Source: an uncultured Chthoniobacterales bacterium (GTDB taxonomy: Bacteria; Verrucomicrobiota; Verrucomicrobiia; Chthoniobacterales; UBA10450). Taken from it: a stretch of DNA of 13,663 bases. Positions 6,980 through 13,171 of the stretch are shown here, piece after piece (the stretch's first letter is position 1; each line of letters starts with the position of its first letter). Where the stretch lies: NCBI GenBank assembly GCA_955652155.1, contig CATPAT010000116.1, positions 1 through 13,663 on the forward strand, given 5' to 3'. The position numbers and the translations under genes are program-made. The notes under the pieces were generated by a model. That model ran no database searches. It saw only the letters and a list, made by a program, of their open reading frames with translations, and was not told the DNA's origin.

Positions 6980-7441
6980 TTACCCATTAACGAAGTAGGC
7001 GAACTTCCAGCTGCCCCTGACACGCGTAATTCCGATCCGGTAGCCGTCGTAATTGAGCGATGGATCGGCAAATTGCGGCGGCGAGACCATGAACGCGCCT
7101 TTCTTGACGAATCGCTCCGACAAAATGCCGTCCAGCTCCGGCCAGAGGTTTTCCTGTTCCCAATATTGAAAAACGCCCGGGCCCGCCATCGGCGGGTCAA
7201 GCTTGTAGCCGAAATCATCCGTCACCATCGATTTGATTGCTTCCACATCCCGCTTCGCTACCGCCTTGCGAAGTCGGCCGACAAATGCCTGAAAATCGAC
7301 ATCGGTGCCTTCCTCGCGAAGGTCCGCTTTGGCTTTCTTCTTGAGCTCGGCCTGCTTGAGTTTTTCCTTTTTTTGCTGGGGCGTTTGGCAGCCCGCGAAA
7401 ACGAATGCGAGCGCAAGCAAACTGGTAAGCAGGATTCTCAT
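6980..7441 (-). CDS. Small lipoprotein with Lys/Glu-rich linker
   Basis: A predicted outer- or inner-membrane lipoprotein of 153 residues. The signal is MRILLTSLLALAFVFAGC with a lipobox F-A-G-C, the lipidated Cys being residue 18. A charged, probably helical stretch rich in Lys and Glu follows (about 22-46), then a domain of about 105 residues with the pattern F-V-G-R-L-R-K-A-V-A-K-R-D near its start and a closing R-G-S-W-K-F-A-Y-F. That pattern recalls SnoaL/DUF4440-type cone folds, but no family is certain. A GTG at 7459 overlapping the PHP stop as GTGA would add six residues including an Asp; I prefer ATG 7441 because it gives a cleaner signal peptide. The gene follows the PHP gene by 14 bases and likely shares its transcript. 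Confidence 0.8.
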   Translation of the reverse strand: MRILLTSLLALAFVFAGCQTPQQKKEKLKQAELKKKAKADLREEGTDVDFQAFVGRLRKAVAKRDVEAIKSMVTDDFGYKLDPPMAGPGVFQYWEQENLWPELDGILSERFVKKGAFMVSPPQFADPSLNYDGYRIGITRVRGSWKFAYFVNG

Positions 7442-7455
7442 CAGCCTAACGTCTG

Positions 7456-8238
7456 TCACGTTTGCGACTTGGATTCAAGGCTGGACCCGCAGGAATGTGT
7501 CGACGGCGTTCGGTCACGGTGTTGCGATCGGCGGAGTTTGAACGGATGCGCAAGAAAGATCCAATAAATAGCGCTGGCAAGATCGGCCATCGACGCCGGC
7601 GGACTGGTTAGGCGCAAGGGACCTTGGCGCAGAGCGGCAAAAACATTCTCGATCGTCAACGCTGTTAAACGCGGAATGCTCGTGTAATGACGCCCGAAAG
7701 CGTGCAATTGGTGCGCGTCGGATGTCGCGATCAACGGTTTGCTAAATTGGGCGGCCACTTTCGCAGCGCGCCGATTTGGGTTGAGCAATCCCTTGTGAAA
7801 ATGGCAGAGCTCGATCGCGTCAAAGCAATCGATCTCTTCAAGCAGGCGCGGGCCGATCGAACCGCCTAGCACATAAAACGGATGGGGCGCGATGGTAAAG
7901 ATCGACATTCCGCGGCGGGCACGAAGTTGGCGCAGGTCCTCGAAATTCTTCAATCCTGCCACTTCAGAAGCTGTCACGTTCAGCAAAATCGCATCCGCGC
8001 CTTGCAACCGCACTTCGGCCGCCGGAATGAGCAAAATCCCCATCGCCGCTGCATCCGCGAAAACTTCCACCCGATCGAACACTGCATCGTGCAACGTGAT
8101 GGCAAGGACACCGAAACCGAGCTGCTTCGCGCGCCCGAGCAATTGATGCGCCGAATAATCGATCACATCCTTCGGATCGTCGAGGGTGTGGATGTGAAGA
8201 TCGACCCTGATCCAGTCTTCGTTATCGATCTTGCTCAT
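7456..8238 (-). CDS. PHP-domain metal-dependent phosphoesterase
   Basis: A 260-residue protein of the PHP superfamily, related to polymerase/histidinol-phosphatase and RNase AM-like enzymes. Visible metal-binding motifs are V-D-L-H15-I-H17-T near the start, L-H-D at 49-51 in place of the usual T-D-H, P-A-A-E75-V, A-P-H119-P, C-H147-F-H and the hallmark S-D174-A-H176. The fold is a distorted TIM-type barrel holding two or three metal ions and hydrolysing phosphoester bonds; the substrate cannot be read from sequence. The C-terminal tail (about 235-260, rich in Arg, Ser and Thr) is not family-like. I chose ATG 8238, which has a good ribosome site just upstream, over the longer frame opening at 8280. 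It leads a run with a lipoprotein and a HotDog protein. Confidence 0.88.
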   Translation of the reverse strand: MSKIDNEDWIRVDLHIHTLDDPKDVIDYSAHQLLGRAKQLGFGVLAITLHDAVFDRVEVFADAAAMGILLIPAAEVRLQGADAILLNVTASEVAGLKNFEDLRQLRARRGMSIFTIAPHPFYVLGGSIGPRLLEEIDCFDAIELCHFHKGLLNPNRRAAKVAAQFSKPLIATSDAHQLHAFGRHYTSIPRLTALTIENVFAALRQGPLRLTSPPASMADLASAIYWIFLAHPFKLRRSQHRDRTPSTHSCGSSLESKSQT

Positions 8239-8241
8239 AAT

Positions 8242-8250
8242 CTTCCTCTT
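8242..8250 (-). promoter_or_regulatory. Ribosome binding site of the PHP gene
   Basis: The minus strand reads AAGAGGAAG, with the GAGG core six bases before the ATG at 8238. This decides the start in favour of 8238 over the upstream in-frame codons. Confidence 0.7.
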
Positions 8251-8357
8251 AGTCTCGATCACGACCATGAGCAGGAGCAAGAGAAGGGCCGGACAAAGCG
8301 CTTGCGAGGGATATTGCTCTATTTAACATTCACTGCTCACGCTTCGATTCGCAAGGA

Positions 8358-8441
8358 GCTCGGGTGGTGGAATGGCAGACACGTACGTTTGAGGGGCGTA
8401 TGCCGAAAGGCATGCGGGTTCAAGTCCCGCCCCGAGCACCA
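8358..8441 (+). tRNA. tRNA-Leu (anticodon GAG), CCA encoded
   Basis: A complete 84-nt class II tRNA. The acceptor stem is GCTCGGG (8358-8364) with CCCGAGC (8431-8437), discriminator A and encoded CCA (8439-8441). The D arm contains GGTGGAATGGCAGAC. The anticodon stem TACGT/GCGTA (8384-8388, 8396-8400) holds loop TTGAGGG with anticodon GAG at 8391-8393, reading CUC and CUU. The long variable arm is TGCC-GAAA-GGCA (8401-8412). The T arm is GCGGG-TTCAAGT-CCCGC (8414-8430). The long variable arm and A discriminator fit leucine. No convincing promoter is visible in the 119 bases between it and the divergent PHP gene. Confidence 0.96.
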
Positions 8442-8493
8442 AATCTTTCGCCGCGCCAACAATTTTGCGGCTCCATTATTTTCCTGATTCAAG

Positions 8494-8518
8494 CCGCTCA
8501 AGAAAAAGGACTTAGCGG
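8494..8518. other. Bulged inverted repeat downstream of the tRNA
   Basis: CCGCT-C-AAG (8494-8502) can pair with CTT-AGCGG (8511-8518) across an 8-nt A-rich loop, eight base pairs with one bulge. It is not followed by a T run on the plus strand, so it is a poor intrinsic terminator; it may serve as a processing hairpin or be another small palindrome. The rest of 8442-8582 shows nothing recognisable. Confidence 0.3.
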
Positions 8519-8582
8519 AATTGCTTCCGGCGCCTGAAAAATCTACGAATCCGCTCCTCCAGCGAGATTCGATCCCCTCTCG

Positions 8583-8786
8583 ATGGCACGCCAGCGGAAA
8601 AGTGGGGACCGGCCGGCAAATGGAAGCGCCGCCAAAAAGGGAAACGGCAGCACCGTCTGTGCGTTGTGTGGACGAATCATGAGTTCCGGGAGTCCTGCCA
8701 GCCAGGAGCCGGTCATCTACAGTGTCTGTCCGTCATGCAAGCGAATGCCGCACCGCAATCCCGGATCGATCGCGTCACTTTGCTAG
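8583..8786 (+). CDS. Small four-cysteine (possible zinc-binding) protein
   Basis: A possible 67-residue protein, unrecognised. It has a basic, Gly/Asn-rich N-terminus (1-23) and two CxxC knuckles, V-C26-A-L-C29-G-R and V-C49-P-S-C52-K-R, nineteen residues apart, the layout of a small zinc ribbon. The second knuckle resembles the G-I-C-P-x-C end of some PAS and response-regulator zinc tails. No good ribosome site precedes the ATG, and the last 12 bases overlap the convergent argF end. If it is not real, then 8442-8774 is a gene-free stretch of 333 bases between the tRNA and argF. Confidence 0.45.
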   Translation: MARQRKSGDRPANGSAAKKGNGSTVCALCGRIMSSGSPASQEPVIYSVCPSCKRMPHRNPGSIASLC

Positions 8787-9671
8787 CTCGACCAGAATCG
8801 CTTTCTGCACATGCAATCGATTTTCCGCCTGATCAAAAATCGTTTGCGCATGCTGCTCGAAAGTCTTCGCATCGATCTCTTGTCCGCGATGCGCCGGTAG
8901 ACAATGCATCACCATCGCGCCGGGTTTGGCCAACTTCACCACGGAATCGTTGATCCAGTATGGTCCGAGCTCGGCTTCTCGCCGCGCTTCCTCCGCTTCT
9001 TTGCCCATCGAAACCCAGATGTCGGTGTAAAGCACGTCGGCATCGCGTGCCGCAGCGGCCACATCGTCCGTGCAGGTCACGCGCCCCCCCGCGCGCTCGA
9101 GCAATTTCTTTTTCGGCTGATACTTTTTGTGCGACGCGATCCGTAATTCAAAATCCAATTTTCCCGCCGCGAAAAGCCACGACCGCGCGGTGTTTGAAAC
9201 ACCGTCACCGACGTACGCGACCACCGCCTGGTCGATTTTCCCGCGTTTCTCGATAATCGTGAAAATGTCGCCCAGAATCTGGCACGGGTGCTCCTTATCG
9301 GTCAGCGCATTGATCGTCGGGACGCCGGAAAACTCCGCGAACTCCTCGATGTCGCTCTGTGCATACGTCCGAATGACTGCGCCGTGAATCATTCGCGCCA
9401 GGACGCGCGCCGTGTCCTTGATCAATTCACCGCGACCGAGCTGCGCGTCCGCCGCATTCAAGTAAATCGTTTCGCCGCCGAGCTCGCGAATTCCGACGTC
9501 GAACGAAACCCGCGTCCGGGTGGACGGTTTGGAAAAAATCAAAGCCCAGGTTTGCCCTGCGAGCGGCTGCGCCGAAATCTTGCCGCGATTTGTTTTGAGT
9601 TCGGCCGTCCGGCGGAGGATCCGCTCGATCTCCGTCCGCGAAAGCTGCTCGATACTCAGCAAATGTTTCAT
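8775..9671 (-). CDS. argF: Ornithine carbamoyltransferase
   Basis: ArgF transfers the carbamoyl group from carbamoyl phosphate to ornithine, giving citrulline, in the cytoplasm. The 298-residue protein has the normal length and all main motifs: S-K-P-S50-T-R-T-R54 for carbamoyl phosphate, H128-P-C-Q for the phosphate and carbonyl, Y-V-G-D-G near 153-157, the ornithine loop D217-I-W-V-S-M-G, and M-H-C257-L-P with the reactive cysteine. It is the last gene of the arginine operon, 13 bases after argD, with a strong ribosome site. The stop meets the convergent small four-cysteine frame; no hairpin-plus-T terminator is visible beyond it. Confidence 0.97.
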   Translation of the reverse strand: MKHLLSIEQLSRTEIERILRRTAELKTNRGKISAQPLAGQTWALIFSKPSTRTRVSFDVGIRELGGETIYLNAADAQLGRGELIKDTARVLARMIHGAVIRTYAQSDIEEFAEFSGVPTINALTDKEHPCQILGDIFTIIEKRGKIDQAVVAYVGDGVSNTARSWLFAAGKLDFELRIASHKKYQPKKKLLERAGGRVTCTDDVAAAARDADVLYTDIWVSMGKEAEEARREAELGPYWINDSVVKLAKPGAMVMHCLPAHRGQEIDAKTFEQHAQTIFDQAENRLHVQKAILVELAK

Positions 9672-9677
9672 TCAATT

Positions 9678-9685
9678 CTTCCTCT
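9678..9685 (-). promoter_or_regulatory. Ribosome binding site of argF
   Basis: The minus strand reads AGAGGAAG six bases before the ATG at 9671. It begins at the last base of the argD stop codon, so re-initiation by ribosomes finishing argD is likely. Confidence 0.7.
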
Positions 9686-10983
9686 CAATCTTTCTCGGCA
9701 AGATCGACAACTAGTTTTTTGATAATGCGCAATCCTTCCTCCGCTTCGCCGCGAGAAAGATTCAATGCCGGCAACAATCGAGCCACCAAATTGCCCGCCG
9801 GCACGGTGAGGAGATTTCGGCGGTGCAGCTCCTTCACGATCTCGACCGCTTTAAACTGCGGTTGGAATTCAATTCCAATCATCAACCCGAGCCCGCGCAC
9901 GACTTTCACCACTTTCGGAAATCGCTGCTGAACTGTTTGTAATTCGCGCAAAAGGAAATCGCCCGTGTTGCGAGCGTTCCCAGCCAGATTTTCGCGCTCG
10001 ATCACGTCAAAAATCTTGAGCGCAACCGCGCACGCCAGCGGGGTGCCGCCGAACGTGCTCGCGTGTGTGCCGGCGGAAAGAACGTTCGCGAATTTTTCTC
10101 GCACCCAAAACGCGCCCATCGGAAATCCCCCGCCCAACGACTTCGCCATCGAGACCGCATCCGGGACAAGATCGACATGTTCGTCTTCGAGAATGCGCTG
10201 CCAGCTTTGGAATTTTCCGGTGCGGAAATGGCCCGCCTGCACTTCGTCGAATAGCAAAAGTAAATCCTGTTCATCACAAAGCCGGCGCAGACCTATCAAA
10301 TATTCCGGTTTGGCAATAGTGATGCCACTTTCACCCTGCACTGGCTCGATTAAAATGGCTGCAGTTTTTGGCGTAATCGCACGTCGCATCGCGTCGAGGT
10401 CGTTGATCGGCACCTGCTTGAATCCTTCGACCGCCGGTTCGAAACCCTTTCTCACTTTTTCCTGACCGGTTGCCGCGATCCCAGCCAGAGTTCGGCCGTG
10501 AAACGAATCGACCGCTGTGATGATTTCGTAGCGGCCATCGTCATGTCCAAATTTTCGGGCCAATTTGAACAGACCTTCGTTCGCCTCCGCGCCGCTGTTG
10601 CAGAAAAACACCCGCCCCGGCGCGATAAGATCGACAATTCGTTTCGCCAGCCGTCCCTGGAGCTCATTATAATATAGATTGGAAACGTGGATCAGCTTTT
10701 GCGACTGCTCGGTCAGCGCTTCTGTAATCTCAGGATGGGCGTGGCCTAACGAGCAAACCGCGATTCCGCCGGCAAGATCGAGATAGCGCTTTCCATCGAC
10801 GTCCCAAACGTAGCTCCCCTCACCGCGCTCCAACACGAGATCGAATCGGGCGTAAGAAGGAACGACAAACTTCTCGAACGTCTCATGCACCTGCCCTGCA
10901 GTTCGGCGTTGGACGTTGGGCGCCTGCCGCGCCGTAGCCTTGCGAAGGCGGGTTGAGCGTTGGACATTTTCTGCCGTTTTCAT
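9685..10983 (-). CDS. argD: Acetylornithine aminotransferase
   Basis: ArgD is a class III PLP aminotransferase that makes N-acetylornithine from N-acetylglutamate semialdehyde and glutamate; many members also act on succinyl-diaminopimelate. Motifs in the 432-residue protein are N129-S-G-A-E-A (PLP phosphate), F161-H-G-R, I-E-P-V-Q-G-E near 212-218, D246-E-V-Q-A-G and S-M-A-K281 with the Schiff-base lysine. The ATG at 10983 overlaps the argB TGA as ATGA and has a strong GGAGG site, so this start is secure. Between the true start and the conserved V-H-E-T-F-E-K-F lies an extra segment of about 26 residues (roughly 6-31), Arg/Gln-rich and built from short DNA repeats. Without it the N-terminus would be family-like, so I read it as an in-frame insertion. 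Confidence 0.96.
   Translation of the reverse strand: MKTAENVQRSTRLRKATARQAPNVQRRTAGQVHETFEKFVVPSYARFDLVLERGEGSYVWDVDGKRYLDLAGGIAVCSLGHAHPEITEALTEQSQKLIHVSNLYYNELQGRLAKRIVDLIAPGRVFFCNSGAEANEGLFKLARKFGHDDGRYEIITAVDSFHGRTLAGIAATGQEKVRKGFEPAVEGFKQVPINDLDAMRRAITPKTAAILIEPVQGESGITIAKPEYLIGLRRLCDEQDLLLLFDEVQAGHFRTGKFQSWQRILEDEHVDLVPDAVSMAKSLGGGFPMGAFWVREKFANVLSAGTHASTFGGTPLACAVALKIFDVIERENLAGNARNTGDFLLRELQTVQQRFPKVVKVVRGLGLMIGIEFQPQFKAVEIVKELHRRNLLTVPAGNLVARLLPALNLSRGEAEEGLRIIKKLVVDLAEKD
10906..10965. repeat. Composite repeat insertion at the argD N-terminus (repeat A, copy 2)
   Basis: The centre, 10930-10951, is the second copy of the repeat in rmlD, with an internal perfect hairpin GCCTT-GCG-AAGGC (10937-10949). 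It is flanked by direct 9-mers GCGTTGGAC at 10906-10914 and 10957-10965, the first continuing as a near-repeat ACGTTGGGC. These flanks are either target duplications or a second repeat type into which copy A was inserted. The block encodes Asn-Val-Gln-Arg on both sides of Arg-Lys-Ala-Thr-Ala-Arg, and accounts for the odd N-terminal segment of ArgD. Confidence 0.7.
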
Positions 10984-11855
10984 AATACAACCTCCGTCCC
11001 GACTCCGGCGTCGGTGAAGATTTCGAGCAAAACGGAATGCGGAATTCTCCCGTCCACAAACTGGACTTTTTCAACGCCGCTCTCAATCGCGGCGATCGCG
11101 GAGTCCACTTTTGGAATCATCCCTTCGCCGATCACGCCAGCTTTTCGCCACTTCGGAACTTCGCTCACGGCTAAATGCGTCAACAAACTGGAATCTTTTT
11201 TTGGATGTCGCAGCAAACCAGGCACGTCGCTCATGAACACCAAGCGGCGCGCCTTTAACGCAATCGCCGTTTTCGCCGCCGCAATGTCGGCGTTGCAGTT
11301 GTAAATTTTACCGTCATCGCCATGCGCGGTCGGACTGATCACCGGCGTGACGCTGCGTCGGATGCATTCGCGCAATGATTCCACGTTCACGTCGCAGACT
11401 TCGCCGACGAAACCAAGATCGACATCTTCACCCTTTTCACTTCTCGCTGAATATTTGCGGCAGCGAAAAATCTCGGGACCGGCGAAACCGCGCGCTTTCC
11501 CGCCGAAGTCCTCGATCGCTTTCACAATTTCAGGATTGATTTCGCGCGACAGAACACGATCGACGATTTTCGCGCTGGCGGCAGCGGTCACTCGATAGCC
11601 GTGCACGAACTCGGATTTCACACCGGCTTCCTCGAGCGCACGCGTGATTGCTTTGCCGCCGCCATGCACTACCACCGGATTAATTCCGACCGCTTCGAGA
11701 AAAACCACGTCGCGGGCGACCCGGTGCCGTTCTTCCGGATCGGGCGAGTCCATGAAACTGCCACCGTACTTCACCACGAAGATCTGGCTCCGGAAACGTT
11801 GAATGTAAGGCAACGCCTCGAGCAACGTCGCCGCTTTCGAAATGATTTTTTTCAT
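10980..11855 (-). CDS. argB: Acetylglutamate kinase
   Basis: ArgB phosphorylates N-acetylglutamate with ATP, usually the committed and arginine-controlled step. The 291-residue protein shows F-V-V-K29-Y-G-G, V-V-H-G-G-G-K near 62-68, Y-N-C-N-A-D-I-A-A-A-K for substrate and nucleotide contacts, G-E-G-M-I-P-K and the C-terminal L-L-E-I-F-T-D-A-G-V-G-T. The N-terminal helix K-A-A-T-L-L-E-A-L-P-Y-I is the one that forms the hexamer in arginine-inhibited members, so feedback inhibition is likely. The usual G-K-D-G near the middle is replaced by G-P-E-I-F-R followed by a charged segment. Start and stop overlap the neighbours (TGATG with argJ, ATGA with argD), which shows tight coupling. Confidence 0.96.
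   Translation of the reverse strand: MKKIISKAATLLEALPYIQRFRSQIFVVKYGGSFMDSPDPEERHRVARDVVFLEAVGINPVVVHGGGKAITRALEEAGVKSEFVHGYRVTAAASAKIVDRVLSREINPEIVKAIEDFGGKARGFAGPEIFRCRKYSARSEKGEDVDLGFVGEVCDVNVESLRECIRRSVTPVISPTAHGDDGKIYNCNADIAAAKTAIALKARRLVFMSDVPGLLRHPKKDSSLLTHLAVSEVPKWRKAGVIGEGMIPKVDSAIAAIESGVEKVQFVDGRIPHSVLLEIFTDAGVGTEVVL
10991..10995 (-). promoter_or_regulatory. Ribosome binding site of argD
   Basis: The minus strand reads GGAGG seven bases before the argD ATG and lies within the last codons of argB. It confirms that ArgD begins at 10983 and therefore that the repeat-derived N-terminal segment is translated. Confidence 0.75.
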
Positions 11856-13171
11856 CAGCCGCCGAGGGTCGCGGGATCAGTGATATTGCCTTTGTTGAAC
11901 GCGACGTAGTTTTCCGTGAGGTCAGCGGCGTAAAGCACGAACTCGCCGCGGCCACGATGAAGATCCACGTGTAGGTCAAAGTCTGGCGCTGCAGTGATTT
12001 TGGCCAGCGTTTTCAAGGCGACATTTGTCGGACGACCGCGTCGAAATGCAAAAAGAATTTTGCGGGTGCCGAGTCGCGCGTAACCGACATCGACAATCGT
12101 TTCATCGACATCAGCTTTTGAATAGCCGAGCGCGCAGAGAATTCGGCCCCAGTTCGGGTCGCCGCCGCACCAGCTCGTGCGCACGAGCGAGCTGTTGGCA
12201 ATCGCGCGCGCGGCCGCTTCTGCTTCACGATCGTTCCGCGCGCCGCGAAGGTGAAGCGCGATAAATCGCGAAGTTCCTTCGCCGTCGCGCACGATCATCT
12301 TGGCCAACTCGAGACAAACGAAATTCAGCGCATTCTGAAATTGGGAACGCCGAATTTCGGATTTGGAGTTCCCGGCAAGTCCATTCGCTAGCGCGATCAC
12401 TGAATCGTTCGTGCTCATGTCGCCATCCACCGTGATTCGGTTGAAACTTTTCCCGGTCGCAATCTTGAGCGCCTGCTTGAGCGCGCGCGGCTCAATCGCC
12501 GCGTCGGTGGTAATAAATCCTAGCATGGTCGCCATTCCCGGCTGAATCATGCCGGCGCCTTTGCAGATTCCGCCCATCCGAACTGTTGATTTGCCAACCT
12601 TGAACTCAACCGCGATTTCTTTGCGATGCGTGTCGGTGGTCATGATCGCCTCGGCGACTTGCCGCGCGTTCGATGTCGATCTTGCAATCCGCGGCGCGCA
12701 CGCTCGAATTCCGCGCTCGATATTCTTCATCGGCACCGACACACCGATCCTACCGGTCGAACAGACGAGTACGTCTTCCGCGGAGATTCGCGCTGGCAAA
12801 CTTGACCGCTTAAAGCGGTGAAGTTTATCGAGCGCGGATGCTACGAGCTGAGTCATTGTTTGGGCATCGCGAAGTCCCTGCTGGCCAGTGCAGGCGTTGG
12901 CGTTTCCTGAATTCACGACGATTGCTCGCGCAAATCGCTTCGTCGCGCGTTGCCGGCTAATTTTTACCGGCGCGGCGCAGACCTGGTTAGTCGTAAACAC
13001 TCCCGCTACCGCCGCCGCAGTATCGGAAACAATCAAAGCAAGATCGCGCTTTTGTCCTTTCTCGGAGCCCTTGCCGGTGCCCAGCTTTTTGATGCCGCAG
13101 AAAACCGCGGCGAATTTGAAACCGCAGGGGGCGCAAATCGAACCGGGAATTTGTCGAAACAGATTTTTCAA
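11855..13171 (-). CDS. argJ: Glutamate N-acetyltransferase / ornithine acetyltransferase
   Basis: ArgJ moves the acetyl group from N-acetylornithine to glutamate, giving ornithine and recycling acetylglutamate; many members also use acetyl-CoA. It cleaves itself before a Thr in M-A-T-M-L, here C-K-G-A-G-M-I-Q-P-G-M-A-T-M-L with the Thr at residue 215, leaving alpha and beta chains. Other motifs are V-N-S-G-N-A-N-A-C-T-G, I-T-V-D-G-D-M-S-T-N-D and W-C-G-G-D-P-N-W-G-R. I take TTG 13171 as the start because it overlaps the argC stop as TTGA and gives a family-like N-terminus of 438 residues; a GTG at 13216 would add 15 residues. Two segments (about residues 115-125 and 285-300) are repeat-derived insertions. 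Overlaps argB by one base. Confidence 0.94.
   Translation of the reverse strand: MKNLFRQIPGSICAPCGFKFAAVFCGIKKLGTGKGSEKGQKRDLALIVSDTAAAVAGVFTTNQVCAAPVKISRQRATKRFARAIVVNSGNANACTGQQGLRDAQTMTQLVASALDKLHRFKRSSLPARISAEDVLVCSTGRIGVSVPMKNIERGIRACAPRIARSTSNARQVAEAIMTTDTHRKEIAVEFKVGKSTVRMGGICKGAGMIQPGMATMLGFITTDAAIEPRALKQALKIATGKSFNRITVDGDMSTNDSVIALANGLAGNSKSEIRRSQFQNALNFVCLELAKMIVRDGEGTSRFIALHLRGARNDREAEAAARAIANSSLVRTSWCGGDPNWGRILCALGYSKADVDETIVDVGYARLGTRKILFAFRRGRPTNVALKTLAKITAAPDFDLHVDLHRGRGEFVLYAADLTENYVAFNKGNITDPATLGG
12331..12373. repeat. Nested inverted repeat / degenerate tandem patch in argJ
   Basis: GGGAAC (12343-12348) and GTTCCC (12368-12373) enclose a perfect CCGAA-T-TTCGG (12350-12360). 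Similar strings (GAAATTGGGA, GAATTTCGGA, GATTTGGAG) follow each other here. The minus strand encodes N-S-K-S-E-I-R-R-S-Q-F-Q-N, placed between the conserved A-N-G-L-A-G and the helix A-L-N-F-V-C-L-E-L-A. The low-complexity pattern suggests an in-frame repeat insertion, less certain than the other palindrome in this gene. Confidence 0.45.
12798..12826. repeat. 29-nt near-perfect palindrome in frame inside argJ
   Basis: AAACTT-G-ACCGCTT-A-AAGCGGT-G-AAGTTT: thirteen base pairs on each side of a central A, broken only by one opposed G/G. On the minus strand it is read as K-L-H-R-F-K-R-S-S-L, which separates the helix ending V-A-S-A-L-D from the conserved V-L-V-C-S-T-G-R-I-G of ArgJ. Both the symmetry and the extra basic residues mark it as an insertion of a small palindromic element that kept the frame. 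Confidence 0.75.

Noticed and set aside
7882..8487. Plus-strand open frame running through the PHP gene and the tRNA
   Set aside because: It is antisense to a gene with complete motifs and reads straight through a tRNA, so it is not a plausible protein gene.
8442..8520. Possible terminator for tRNA-Leu
   Set aside because: The inverted repeats here (GCCGC/GCGGC, CCGCT/AGCGG) have long loops or a bulge and are not followed by a T run on the plus strand.
8555..8582. GATTCGATCCC string resembling a T loop, hinting at a second tRNA
   Set aside because: No matching T stem, anticodon arm or acceptor stem can be built around it.
9685..10983. argD as a frameshifted or broken gene because of its odd N-terminus
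   Set aside because: The frame is open from the overlapping ATG to the stop and all catalytic motifs are intact, so an in-frame insertion explains it better.
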